This document shows, in pieces, positions 6,659-14,519 of a stretch of DNA of 28,114 nucleotides. Each line of letters starts with the position of its first letter. Position 1 is the stretch's first letter. The position numbers were made by a program, and so were the translations under genes. The notes below the pieces were generated by a model. It made no database searches. It saw only the letters and a program-made list of their open reading frames with translations, and was not told the origin of the DNA. This DNA is from a virus: positions 1-28,114 of IMG/VR virus record IMGVR_UViG_3300030107_006156, one strand, 5' to 3'.

Positions 6659-9217
6659 ATGGCTGACGAAATAACCCCCCAAGATACGGCACCGCAACCA
6701 GAAACCCCGACCCCAGCAGAGACAGAGAATACTGTTGAAACTTGGTCGGACGGTAGCGAGTATCAATATTCCTTTGATCCAGAAAAGAATGAGTTAGAGA
6801 TCACGGCTGCTCCCGAGGGGGCCTTTACGGGTACAGTCGACCCAAACTCGCCCGAAGGAAAGGCTATTCTGGCCACCAAGCCCCCCAGTCCCAAGGATGA
6901 GGATCAAGAAGAAGTGGGTGATTGTCCTGAGGATACCTACGATCAGTGTTGGCTTGTTCGCAATATGGACTTCTTCGCATCCCAGAGACCAGACGGGCAA
7001 CGCTTAGGCGAAAGAATACATATGTTGTCAGGTAACCCATCGACAATAATGTCTAAGATGACATTAAAAGATGGTGTCAGCACTTTTTTAAGTGTCAAAA
7101 CCCACGAATTATCTCAGTTGATGCCTTTTATAAGACTCCACAAACAATATTATGAGCCCGATGCAGAACTTGAAATAAAATTTCCAAACTTTATAGACCC
7201 AACCTTGGACTTACAATCTATGCTTGATAGTAGTCTCCAGAGGGGCATAGGCGTAGGCATAGAATCCTTTTCTTGGACGTACATCGGCCAGAATGCATTT
7301 ACTGCCCACAAAGATCTAGAGGCAACTTTAGTAATATACGCACAAAACTTTAATGAGCTTCTAAAAGACAGGACTGGCGTTGACTCTACTGGCCAACCAC
7401 GGACTTATAGGATTATTGATCTCGTTGTGAGGCAACCCATAACTGTCAAGGCAGGCGAAGACCGCCTAGCTAACAACCCAGAATTTTTTAGAACTAAAAT
7501 ATCGGCTGGCTGGGCAACTTCACCTGGTGGTACCGTAACCACAAAAGAGCTTGACAATGCTTTAAAAAATATGGTTGAAACTTTTGATCTAGGTCTTGTT
7601 GATCATGTATACGATATTAATGACGACGGCTCGGTAAGACTCACACTCACTCTTAGACCTTATGCTGAAACTTCTGGTTTCCACCCTAGTGCCAACGTTA
7701 TGACCTCTCCCGCTGTTCGTGGAATCATTGAGGACAGTGAAGAATCAGATATGTTAGCTTTTGCAGACGAGCAGGCTAAAAACGACCCTGATTTAGCGGA
7801 GCAAAATGCTGAAATTATTGAAGAGATAAAGAAGTCGAGGGCGGATAAAATTAGACAAGTAAAAGTTGAATCATATAAGTCTTTACTCAATCGCTTGATG
7901 TTTCCCAAAGATCAGTCAAAAAGAAAAACAAATATCTATTGTGTAACGCTCGGACCCGCTGAAGATGTCGAAATAACCACCCAGGAGGTAGTAAACGGGA
8001 GACTGAAGGAGGTCAAAAAAACTGTTAAACTTTATCCCCCTCTTGAGTCTAGAAAACTGGGGAAGAACGCCACGTCGGAGCAATTTTTTCTTAAAAAATC
8101 CAAGGACGACGAAACCCTCGTACCACCAGAGGATATAATGCAGGCGGGAACTAGGAACATAACATTCTTTTTTCTAGGTGATTTGCTTTCAGCGGCTTTT
8201 GATGCAGCACTGGAAAATAATAATGACTTGGATAGGGTAAGGCTTATTACCCCTACTTTTGAGTACCGTGATCTTGAAACCAACGAGGTTAGGAACGCTA
8301 ATTTAGCAGATATTCCCGTTTCTGTGGAATTGTTTTCTTCTTTTATGAGAGACAAAATTGTAAACACACAGCAGGAGACCTACCCCCTTTTTACTTTTAT
8401 TAGAGAGGTAATAAATGATCTAGTTTTTGAGTCTTTAGGTCCCGCATGCGGAGATGGGACAGTGGGCACAACCTTCGACACGTCTCAGATTAGAGGCTTG
8501 GCTGAGGGCGAAGATAAGAAAGACTCGCTATTGAAATATCGCTCGAAAGACGGCAGGATTGACCTTGGTCAATTTAAGAGCGACATAGATGGTTCGTCTA
8601 AGTTACTTTTTCCAAGAATAGACCCAAATGTTTCATCGGAAGAAACTTATAATTACGTCATCATATATCCAGTTAATTCACCTAATTTAAAAATAGATCC
8701 TAAACTTGATGATCTGGCTCGATACAATAAAGATTATGAAGAAGGAAGATATCATCTCACGCTTGGGCAATCAGATGGAATAGTTAAAAACGCAACCTTC
8801 TCAAAAACGCAAGTGCAGGGCATCAGGGCCCTTAGGTTCACTCAGGCGGACATGAACCCGGAGGCGCAACTTTCTGATGTTTATAATGTGGACATAAACT
8901 TAATAGGTAATGGGCTATTCGTCCCTGGCACTAGAATTTATCTAAATCCTATGGGTTTAGGTTCCGACAGATTAGGCAGCCCGTTTCAGGGAACGGAGTA
9001 CGGACAATTAAAAAGTTACGCGAATATGATGGGTCTCGGTGGCTACCATCTTATTACGGGAGTTAGCTCCACAATCACAAAAGACTCTTTTGAGACTACA
9101 ATAAACTGTCGTCATGAGGGGTGGAGAGAGGAAACCTTTATCATAGCTGATGATGAGATAGGCAGTGATCCAAACACAACTAAACCGGCTACAGGGGAGG
9201 AAGTTAGAAATGGCTAG
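6659..9217 (+). CDS. Large baseplate hub-type structural protein
   Basis: An 852-residue protein beginning three bases after the gp53-like stop. Residues 1-90 are Pro/Glu/Thr-rich and probably disordered. From about 95 the sequence is folded: CWLVRNMDFFASQRPDGQRL, MPFIRLHKQYY, IKFPNFIDPTLDLQSML, then GIGVGIESFSWTYIGQN and a strand DLEATLVIYAQNFNELL. The C-terminus contains a hub-like ending: NGLFVPGTRIYLNPMGLG, then MMGLGGYHLITGVSSTI and DSFETTINCRHEGW. The latter pattern (Leu-Gly-Gly-Tyr, Val, then Gly/Ser-Phe-Glu-Thr) is seen in phage tail hub proteins that display the tip. It is much longer than T4 gp27 (391 residues), so it may combine hub and additional domains. Exact T4 counterpart is uncertain. 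It overlaps the next gene by eight bases. Confidence 0.6.
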   Translation: MADEITPQDTAPQPETPTPAETENTVETWSDGSEYQYSFDPEKNELEITAAPEGAFTGTVDPNSPEGKAILATKPPSPKDEDQEEVGDCPEDTYDQCWLVRNMDFFASQRPDGQRLGERIHMLSGNPSTIMSKMTLKDGVSTFLSVKTHELSQLMPFIRLHKQYYEPDAELEIKFPNFIDPTLDLQSMLDSSLQRGIGVGIESFSWTYIGQNAFTAHKDLEATLVIYAQNFNELLKDRTGVDSTGQPRTYRIIDLVVRQPITVKAGEDRLANNPEFFRTKISAGWATSPGGTVTTKELDNALKNMVETFDLGLVDHVYDINDDGSVRLTLTLRPYAETSGFHPSANVMTSPAVRGIIEDSEESDMLAFADEQAKNDPDLAEQNAEIIEEIKKSRADKIRQVKVESYKSLLNRLMFPKDQSKRKTNIYCVTLGPAEDVEITTQEVVNGRLKEVKKTVKLYPPLESRKLGKNATSEQFFLKKSKDDETLVPPEDIMQAGTRNITFFFLGDLLSAAFDAALENNNDLDRVRLITPTFEYRDLETNEVRNANLADIPVSVELFSSFMRDKIVNTQQETYPLFTFIREVINDLVFESLGPACGDGTVGTTFDTSQIRGLAEGEDKKDSLLKYRSKDGRIDLGQFKSDIDGSSKLLFPRIDPNVSSEETYNYVIIYPVNSPNLKIDPKLDDLARYNKDYEEGRYHLTLGQSDGIVKNATFSKTQVQGIRALRFTQADMNPEAQLSDVYNVDINLIGNGLFVPGTRIYLNPMGLGSDRLGSPFQGTEYGQLKSYANMMGLGGYHLITGVSSTITKDSFETTINCRHEGWREETFIIADDEIGSDPNTTKPATGEEVRNG

Positions 9218-10505
9218 AGAAAGGTTTTTTAAGGGTAGCAACTCTTCTGGTGCCCGCGAGGTATTCAATTCCAGGTCGAAGTTTGCCGGCAAGGCGTATA
9301 GCGCAGCCGCAGACGAGGGGTATCCTGGTTTACTAAGAGATTTTTGGTTTATAGAGAATCTTTACTATGGTAGGATAGACAGAGATCACAGGCCCATTAT
9401 AGCACCACGCGATAGATTGAAGTCTCTGGTGCCAAGTCAAAACAATTCTCCGGTGGCCTTAGACTTTGTGTGCGATGCTTTTGCGGACATGAAAAAAGAA
9501 TTTGATAAACACACTAACCTTAGGCGAATTAGTGATGAAGATCCGTATTTAAGTGATTTGAGCGCAAAAAAATCTTGGGTAGATTTAAATGTTCTTTACA
9601 ATCAACATGTTTTACCTTTCCGAAAGGATTTTCTTAATAACTATATTTTAGCGAGATCCCTGGAGAATAAGATAAAAAACTTTGAAGACTTTGTTGACTC
9701 GCTCATGTCATATCTGGAGGAAAACTTAATCGGCATTCCATTCACCCGCACAGGCTTTTTAACTAGCAAGTATTGTACCCCCCTGGTTAGTGGGCTACAT
9801 GTTGAAATAGCCGATATCAGCTACGACAAAGACTCAGAAAAGATAGCTGAAATAATTGACAGCCCAAACTTCAACTTTTTTGAACTTTGTGCGACTAAAT
9901 ATGGGTTTTTGATTGATAAAAACCTGCCTTTTAGATTGGTGGCCAATATAGGATCCGTGGAGATGGAGAACTATATGAAAAAATATGATACAGATAGCGA
10001 TCTTGTCTTTGAGGACTATTATGGATTGGCGCACGCAGAGGATATCGATGTGTTCATTAAATATTGCATCAAGTTCTACAACAGATTCGTCAATGCTAGG
10101 CCGAACCTAAAAGAAGTTACGGGTGAGGGTAGAAACAAAGTGACAACTTTCAAAGAAAGGCCAAGGGTCAAGTTTGAAGATTATGCTCCGACTACTTTGG
10201 AAAAGCAAAAGTATTGGCTGGATAGATATATTAAAATAAGGAACATTGAGTGCCAAAATCGTTATACCAAAGCGTTTATGTCAAACCTGTCAAGGAACTT
10301 CGGAGGGTTTCTAGCCAAGGGAGACTACCCTGGCGCTTTGCGGTACATCGGCAGATGTTTTATAGGTTTCCTTAACGATACTGGCGGCTATAATGCCTAT
10401 GTGTATGCGAAAGCAGAACTCGAAGAAGGTGTGGAAATTTCTAGACGGGAGCTAGACAATGTGTTACTAAATTCCATACCGCTGAGTCGCGAGACACAAT
10501 ACTAG
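9210..10505 (+). CDS. Hypothetical structural-type protein
   Basis: I take the ATG at 9210 as the start: a GGGGAGGA site ends nine bases upstream and the first residues are MARERFFKGSNSSG. An earlier ATG at 9165 in the same frame lies deep in the preceding gene without a ribosome site. The product has 431 residues, no signal peptide, no obvious membrane segment and no enzymatic motif that I can see. It is rich in aromatic and charged residues (DFWFIENLYYGRIDRDHRP, YYGLAHAEDIDVF, FLNDTGGYNAYVYAKAEL). It ends the run of tail genes, directly before the polymerase gene. A baseplate, tail-associated or neck role is inferred from position only. Confidence 0.7.
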   Translation: MARERFFKGSNSSGAREVFNSRSKFAGKAYSAAADEGYPGLLRDFWFIENLYYGRIDRDHRPIIAPRDRLKSLVPSQNNSPVALDFVCDAFADMKKEFDKHTNLRRISDEDPYLSDLSAKKSWVDLNVLYNQHVLPFRKDFLNNYILARSLENKIKNFEDFVDSLMSYLEENLIGIPFTRTGFLTSKYCTPLVSGLHVEIADISYDKDSEKIAEIIDSPNFNFFELCATKYGFLIDKNLPFRLVANIGSVEMENYMKKYDTDSDLVFEDYYGLAHAEDIDVFIKYCIKFYNRFVNARPNLKEVTGEGRNKVTTFKERPRVKFEDYAPTTLEKQKYWLDRYIKIRNIECQNRYTKAFMSNLSRNFGGFLAKGDYPGALRYIGRCFIGFLNDTGGYNAYVYAKAELEEGVEISRRELDNVLLNSIPLSRETQY

Positions 10506-10517
10506 CATGGGGGCGTC

Positions 10518-11699
10518 TTGTATTTCCAAGCATTTGATGATAAAAAAGAATGTCGAGGCTATTATTACAACAAGTCAATTATTTATGGCCCGCTTCCACA
10601 GGGGCTCACACGGACATGGTCTCACCCTTTATCGGTAGACGGTCATAAGATCGAGTGTGCTGATCTATATTGCGGCAAGCGAATCGATCAGGCGTGCCCT
10701 GAAGATTTAAAGAAGGACTGGGGTCTTGCGACTAGCAGGCTTAAGGCTTTTCTAAAGTCGTTCATCCTATCTAAAGTTGATTTAAACGCTAATTGCTTTT
10801 ATGATTTGGTCCCCGAAAGATTCTTGCTAGACTTCTACGATATAAAAAATGAAATTACAAAAAGAGTGTTTGAAGAGTTCGAAAGGCCTCATAACTATGA
10901 TTTTCTGCATGACTTGGATCTTATCACAAAAGAGATCAAATACCAGAAGTTAAATGTAGACATGACGACTCTTAGAAGAAATAGCTATGATTTAAAAACT
11001 AAAAACTTTCTAAAGAGGGTGAGCGGTGGCCGAGTTTACTGCGACTACAATATATTTGGCACAAAAACCGGACGCCTAGCCACCAACTCGGACACGTTCC
11101 CAATACTTAATATGCACAAGAACTTGCGAAAATATATAAAACCAAACAACGATTATTTTGTAGAGTTTGATTATAACGCCTTCGAGTTGCGGGTCTTGCT
11201 ATATTTGTCTGGGAAGGCACAGCCCGACCAAGATATTCACAAATGGAATGTTAAAAATGTTTATGGCTCTTCATTGAGCAGAGAGGAGGCCAAGAGGAGA
11301 ATATTTGCTTGGTTGTATAACATTGACTCAAAAGATTCGTTGTCGGAAGCGGTATACAGCAGGGGAAGAATATTGGACCAATATTGGACCGGCACACAGA
11401 TTGTGAATCCTTTTGGTAGAGAGATAGAGTCTGATAAGTTTCACGCCACATCATATCTCATACAAAGTACCGCCGCTGATATTGTCTTGAGGCAAATGGT
11501 AAAACTATATAAGCTTTTAAAGGATAAAAAATCACACATCGCGTTTACGATTCATGATTCGGTGGTTGTGGACATGGCGAAAGAGGAGATGGGTTTGTTG
11601 GCAGCCTTAAAACAAGAATTCTCTATGTTTAATGACACAGAATTTTTGACTAATGTGTCCATTGGTAATAACTTCGGTAGTATGGAGAATAAAACATGA
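10518..11699 (+). CDS. Family A DNA polymerase, polymerase domain only
   Basis: A 393-residue protein from TTG 10518, which follows a GGGGG ribosome site (10509-10513). It copies DNA using the Pol I fold. Motif A is FDYNAFELRVL (217-227, catalytic Asp218). Motif B is R255-x3-K259-x3-F263-x3-Y267, the complete O-helix signature, with Phe at the position that discriminates against dideoxynucleotides. Motif C is TIHDSVV (344-350, Asp347). Upstream the template-binding segment FGTKTGRLATNSDTFPILNM is also intact. There is no 3'-5' exonuclease domain and no 5' nuclease domain, and the thumb region is short; E. coli Pol I has 928 residues and T7 polymerase 704. A 5'-3' exonuclease is encoded separately at 16002. 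The stop overlaps the next start (ATGA). It may act with, or in place of, the DnaE-type polymerase at 23149. Confidence 0.9.
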   Translation: MYFQAFDDKKECRGYYYNKSIIYGPLPQGLTRTWSHPLSVDGHKIECADLYCGKRIDQACPEDLKKDWGLATSRLKAFLKSFILSKVDLNANCFYDLVPERFLLDFYDIKNEITKRVFEEFERPHNYDFLHDLDLITKEIKYQKLNVDMTTLRRNSYDLKTKNFLKRVSGGRVYCDYNIFGTKTGRLATNSDTFPILNMHKNLRKYIKPNNDYFVEFDYNAFELRVLLYLSGKAQPDQDIHKWNVKNVYGSSLSREEAKRRIFAWLYNIDSKDSLSEAVYSRGRILDQYWTGTQIVNPFGREIESDKFHATSYLIQSTAADIVLRQMVKLYKLLKDKKSHIAFTIHDSVVVDMAKEEMGLLAALKQEFSMFNDTEFLTNVSIGNNFGSMENKT

Positions 11700-12133
11700 A
11701 AACGATAATCGTATCTGGTTATTTTAACCCACTACACAAGGGTCACATAGAATATTTTAATAATGCGAAGGCTCGCGGTGATAAGCTGTGCGTGATCGTC
11801 AACTCAGACCTCCAGAGAGACCTGAAAGGTTCAAAAGAATTCATGGACGAACAAGAAAGACTTACAATCGTAAAAGCACTTAAAGTTGTAGACGTCGCGC
11901 TAGTATCTATTGATAAAGACACAACGGTCAGGGAAACCATTCGGTTTGTACACAATTTATACCAACAGCACGCTTTAACCAGGATGTTTACATTAGCGTT
12001 TGCTAACGGCGGCGATCAGACAAACGACTCAATCCCAGAAAGAGAAGTTTGCAAAAAATTGGGAATCGAGTTAATAGATAACCTCGGGGACAAAGTACAG
12101 TCGTCTTCGTGGTTATTGGGGAGTGAAGAATAA
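11696..12133 (+). CDS. Cytidylyltransferase-like nucleotidyltransferase (HxGH)
   Basis: A 145-residue protein of the cytidylyl/adenylyltransferase superfamily, which joins a nucleotide to a phosphorylated substrate with release of pyrophosphate. The N-terminal strand TIIVSGYFNPLHKGHIEYF carries the HxGH signature at residues 14-17. It is followed by a Rossmann-like pattern (GDKLCVIVNSD, ERLTIVKALKVVD, FANGGDQTNDSIPE) and the C-terminal QSSSWLL, equivalent to the Ser-Thr/Ser region that closes over phosphate in glycerol-3-phosphate cytidylyltransferase and RfaE-type enzymes. The length is typical of a single-domain member. The substrate is not predictable. Neighbours are the family A polymerase (four-base overlap) and the tubulin-like gene (one-base overlap, TAATG), so it is co-translated with replication-region genes. 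Confidence 0.8.
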   Translation: MKTIIVSGYFNPLHKGHIEYFNNAKARGDKLCVIVNSDLQRDLKGSKEFMDEQERLTIVKALKVVDVALVSIDKDTTVRETIRFVHNLYQQHALTRMFTLAFANGGDQTNDSIPEREVCKKLGIELIDNLGDKVQSSSWLLGSEE

Positions 12134-12984
12134 TGGATATTATTGGCTTAGGAACACCGGCATGCAAGATAGCACAGGCTTTCTCGCAGTACCCGCAATA
12201 TGGGAACATTTATAAGGTGGATACTGACTGTGAAGAGGTTTCCGAGAAGAACATCAATTGTTTTAGCATCCCCGAACAGGACAGCCCTGAGAAGTATGAG
12301 GCGAACACTCCTAGTTTTAAAAAGCTTTTTAAGAAGCTTAATGACGAGGTGCTTTTTATAGTAACCGGCTCTGGAAAAATTTCGGGGATGTCCTTAGCCC
12401 TTCTAGAGCAGATAAAGGACAAAAAAATAACGATTTTATTTATTAGACCCGACCCGACCCTGTTATCTGAAAAGAAGAAGAAGCTTGGCAGAGCGGTATT
12501 TGGAGTATTACAAGAATATACAAGGTCCGGTATCTTTAACAGGATGCTGATTGTAGACAACGCCATGGTTCAGAAGGCCATGAATAAAATTTCTATAATG
12601 AACTTTTTTGAAAAGATTAATGAATTCATTGTATCAACAATTCACATGACCAATGTATATCACCACATTGGTGCCATATACGAGAACAAGCTGAAGGTCC
12701 CGGACTCTTGTAGGATAGGGACGGTCGGTTTGTATCAAATGGAAAGTTCAGAGAATAAGATGATGTTTGACTTGGACTTTCCAAGACATAAGAGATACTT
12801 CTATTGCATAAATAATAAAAAACTCAATGAGGACCAAGACCTTATAGATGTCGTCTCTTCGCAGATGAAGGCTGAGGCTTCTTCTGATGAGATTAATGTC
12901 TCATTTGGCGTCTATGCAACAAATTATGAAGATGACTATGTATACTCGGTTTGGTATACAAACAAAGTTCAGGAATGGAGTTAA
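12133..12984 (+). CDS. Putative divergent tubulin/FtsZ-like protein
   Basis: A 283-residue protein. Its layout resembles the N-terminal GTPase half of the tubulin/FtsZ fold. MDIIGLGTPACKIAQAF (1-17) looks like strand 1 plus the first nucleotide loop; YKVDTD (27-32) fits strand 2. FIVTGSGKISGMSLALLEQI (75-94) stands where the glycine-rich GGGTGSG tubulin signature occurs. KKITILFIRPDPTLLSE (98-113) matches the FtsZ strand and loop containing V-V-T-x-P-F, and GRAVFGVLQEYTRSGIFNRM with LIVDNA recalls the FtsZ helix and the I-V-I-x-N segment. The signature is degenerate, so GTP binding is uncertain. Some large phages use tubulins to centre their replication compartment or move capsids, but this gene could serve something else. 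It overlaps the previous gene by one base. Confidence 0.45.
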   Translation: MDIIGLGTPACKIAQAFSQYPQYGNIYKVDTDCEEVSEKNINCFSIPEQDSPEKYEANTPSFKKLFKKLNDEVLFIVTGSGKISGMSLALLEQIKDKKITILFIRPDPTLLSEKKKKLGRAVFGVLQEYTRSGIFNRMLIVDNAMVQKAMNKISIMNFFEKINEFIVSTIHMTNVYHHIGAIYENKLKVPDSCRIGTVGLYQMESSENKMMFDLDFPRHKRYFYCINNKKLNEDQDLIDVVSSQMKAEASSDEINVSFGVYATNYEDDYVYSVWYTNKVQEWS

Positions 12985-12985
12985 A

Positions 12986-13249
12986 ATGAATATTTACACT
13001 GGCACTTTTATAAAAACAAACGGCGATGTGAGGACTATGCGCTTTGTGAGGGTTCCCGATCTTCCAAAAACCTTCTTGGCGGGTAAGATTAAGAATACAG
13101 GTAAAAGCTCTACCTTGAAAGAGGGAAAGGAGCTAGTTTGGGATTTGGACAAAAATAATTTTAGAATTTTTGATTGGGGATCCGCTGTTGGTGAACCTTT
13201 GTGTGAAGCTGCCGAAGAAAGTTTCACAAAAACGTTTGACAGTATCTAA
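12986..13249 (+). CDS. Small conserved-looking protein, probable SH3-like beta barrel
   Basis: I choose ATG 12986, one base after the previous stop: GGAG (12977-12980) is correctly spaced. An earlier in-frame start at 12887 lies inside the tubulin-like gene and gives an unprotein-like Met-rich leader. The 87-residue product begins MNIYTGTFIKTNGDVRTMRF and continues VPDLPKTFLAGKIKNTGK, ELVWDLDKNNFRIFDWGSAVGE. The succession of short strands with Gly/Asp turns suggests a small beta barrel. I recall similar short phage proteins that pair a Thr-Phe-x-Lys-x-Asp-Gly strand with a Glu-Leu-Val-Trp-Asp strand; their function is unknown. It lies directly upstream of the SSB gene region. Confidence 0.75.
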   Translation: MNIYTGTFIKTNGDVRTMRFVRVPDLPKTFLAGKIKNTGKSSTLKEGKELVWDLDKNNFRIFDWGSAVGEPLCEAAEESFTKTFDSI

Positions 13250-13262
13250 CCTCGTGTTAGAT
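13244..13262 (+). other. Short hairpin over a stop codon
   Basis: ATCTAAC (13244-13250) and GTTAGAT (13256-13262) form a seven-pair perfect stem with a five-base loop; the stop codon of the preceding gene is inside the stem. No T run follows, so it is not a typical intrinsic terminator. It may limit read-through of ribosomes or nuclease attack, or be chance. Confidence 0.3.
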
Positions 13263-13277
13263 TGTCGCTAGAAAAGC

Positions 13278-13307
13278 TTGGAGATATTTTCTTTAAGTTT
13301 TTACTAT
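13278..13307 (+). promoter_or_regulatory. Possible promoter for the SSB gene
   Basis: TTGGAG at 13278-13283 (four of six matches to the -35 consensus), an 18-base spacer and TACTAT at 13302-13307 (four of six matches to -10). It lies in the 93-base gap before the SSB gene, the longest intergenic gap in the window. A strong AAGGAG site follows before the ATG at 13343, consistent with high expression of an SSB. The match is imperfect. Confidence 0.35.
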
Positions 13308-13342
13308 AGGGTAATTAACCCAAAAATAAAAAGGAGAAAAAA

Positions 13343-14128
13343 ATGGGTATTGATTTTGATAAACTTAGAAAGACCTACGATAAGGTCATGAACAAAAAGG
13401 GTGATTCTATTTTTTGGAAGCCAAAGGATGGCGAACAGATTATTAGAATTATTCCTACGAAGGATGGAGACCCCTTCAAGCCGTATTGGTTTCATTATGG
13501 CATCACGAGAGGCGGGTTCCTGTCTCCCTACAGAAACTTCGAGGAAAATGATCCTCTGAATGATTTTGTGCGAGGCTTGTTTGACGAGGCCACGGAGGAC
13601 AGTATTAAGATGGCAAAGAAGCTGATGGCTAAGCAACGCTTTTTTACCCCTGTTATTGTTCGAGGTGAAGAAGACAAAGGTGTTCGCTTGTGGGGTTACG
13701 GCAAGAAAGCCTATGAGACACTCGTTAAAATTTGCATGAGCAAGGAATACGGGGATGTCACAGATGTTCACAAGGGTCTTGACCTCAAGATCACTTATGG
13801 CAAACCGCCGGGCGCACAGTTCCCAATGACGGATATTTTGCCTGTCCCATCGTTTTCGCCAAACACGGATGGCCAAATGACCATTGGTTCTCCGGCGTCA
13901 CAAGATCCAGCCCAGATTAATGACTGGATTGAGGGTGTCCCTGACTACGACACCGCCTTTGAGCGAAAGACCCCCGAGGAGGTTGGACAAATTTTGGACA
14001 ACTACCTTAAGGATGAGGGCGAAAAAGAGGAGATGGTGAAGTACGGAGATGACGCTTCCTCCAGTCCTGCTACCAACGCTACCTCTAATGACGTAGAATC
14101 TAAGTTTGCGGAGCTTATGTCTCAGTAA
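13343..14128 (+). CDS. Single-stranded DNA-binding protein, T4 gp32 type
   Basis: A 261-residue protein that coats single-stranded DNA during replication and recombination. Recognised from FWKPKDGEQIIRIIPTKDGD (24-43) followed by a PFKPYWFHYGITRGGFLSP segment, MAKKLMAKQRFFTPVIVRGE, GVRLWGYGKKAYETLV, YGDVTDVHKGLDLKITYGKP, then a disordered, acidic C-terminal tail ending ESKFAELMSQ, the usual protein-protein docking tail. In gp32 and many relatives the region after FHY holds zinc-binding Cys. Here residues 58-75 (GFLSPYRNFEENDPLNDF) have none, so zinc is probably not bound. Strong AAGGAG ribosome site before ATG 13343. Neighbours include the recombinase, exonuclease and helicase with which it would cooperate. 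Confidence 0.85.
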   Translation: MGIDFDKLRKTYDKVMNKKGDSIFWKPKDGEQIIRIIPTKDGDPFKPYWFHYGITRGGFLSPYRNFEENDPLNDFVRGLFDEATEDSIKMAKKLMAKQRFFTPVIVRGEEDKGVRLWGYGKKAYETLVKICMSKEYGDVTDVHKGLDLKITYGKPPGAQFPMTDILPVPSFSPNTDGQMTIGSPASQDPAQINDWIEGVPDYDTAFERKTPEEVGQILDNYLKDEGEKEEMVKYGDDASSSPATNATSNDVESKFAELMSQ

Positions 14129-14142
14129 ATACTAGGACACCA

Positions 14143-14173
14143 CCGCAGGGGGGCACGGGTTTACAGGTGCCCC
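14143..14173 (+). promoter_or_regulatory. Conserved RNA hairpin element, copy 1
   Basis: CCGCAGG leads into a seven-pair stem GGGGCAC (14150-14156) / GTGCCCC (14167-14173) around the loop GGGTTTACAG. The same leader, loop core (GGG then TACAG) and stem geometry recur at 14823-14852 with compensatory base changes. It lies 14 bases after the SSB stop and 30 before the lipoprotein start. It could be a terminator, a processing site or a cis-regulatory element; the conserved loop and leader argue for more than a terminator. Confidence 0.6.
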
Positions 14174-14202
14174 ATCGTTAATTATTATAAAGGAGAAGAA
14201 TA

Positions 14203-14517
14203 ATGTTTGAGTTTATTAATCGTGATCACGTTTTCGGTGCATTGGCCGGGGTTGCTCTTATGAGCGCCACAGTCTTTCTGGTCGGATGTGACGGTGAGGA
14301 AGGTAAGGATACGGGTGATAGCGCTGTGGAAACCAGCACTACGACCAGTACTACTGTAACCGACCCAACCACTACTACGACTGGGACCACTACAACTGGG
14401 ACCACGACTACCGGAACCACTACTGGTACTACTACCGGAACTACCACTGGCACCACCACTGGTACTACCACCGGGACCACTACTGGCACGGGTACGGGCA
14501 CTGGAACAGGAGGATAA
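14203..14517 (+). CDS. Predicted lipoprotein with Thr/Gly repeat tail
   Basis: A 104-residue protein. Residues 1-29 are a lipoprotein signal: a short charged start, a hydrophobic core GALAGVALMSATVFLVGC and a lipobox L-V-G-C at 26-29 with Cys29 as the lipidated residue. Asp30 after the Cys would favour inner-membrane retention under the E. coli +2 rule, although that rule does not hold in all bacteria. After a short acidic segment (DGEEGKDTGDSAVE) the rest is Thr with regular Gly: three five-residue and six four-residue Gly-Thr units, then Gly-Thr pairs. Such a tail is extended and unfolded. It has an AAGGAG ribosome site and its last codons (GGA GGA) form the ribosome site of the next gene. 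Possible roles are superinfection exclusion or a spanin-like envelope function; neither is shown by the sequence. Confidence 0.75.
   Translation: MFEFINRDHVFGALAGVALMSATVFLVGCDGEEGKDTGDSAVETSTTTSTTVTDPTTTTTGTTTTGTTTTGTTTGTTTGTTTGTTTGTTTGTTTGTGTGTGTGG
14413..14484 (+). repeat. Six tandem 12-base units encoding Gly-Thr-Thr-Thr, all different at DNA level
   Basis: Six consecutive units encode the same four residues, yet no two have the same twelve bases: GGAACCACTACT, GGTACTACTACC, GGAACTACCACT, GGCACCACCACT, GGTACTACCACC, GGGACCACTACT. The protein repeat is exact while synonymous third positions are scrambled, which suggests selection on the protein and avoidance of, or age since, DNA-level slippage. 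Confidence 0.85.
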
Positions 14518-14519
14518 TT

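Noticed and set aside
10507-10517. ATG at 10507 as start of the family A polymerase
   Set aside because: It is in a different frame from the polymerase; its G run serves as ribosome site for TTG 10518.
13304-13876. 190-residue open frame on the minus strand
   Set aside because: It lies wholly opposite the SSB gene and its leader, has no ribosome site, and its translation shows no recognisable motif; the plus frame is strongly supported.
14150-14191. preQ1-I-like riboswitch
   Set aside because: The small hairpin with an A/T-rich tail before a ribosome site recalls it, but the loop sequence and the tail needed for the pseudoknot do not match, and the downstream genes have no queuosine link.
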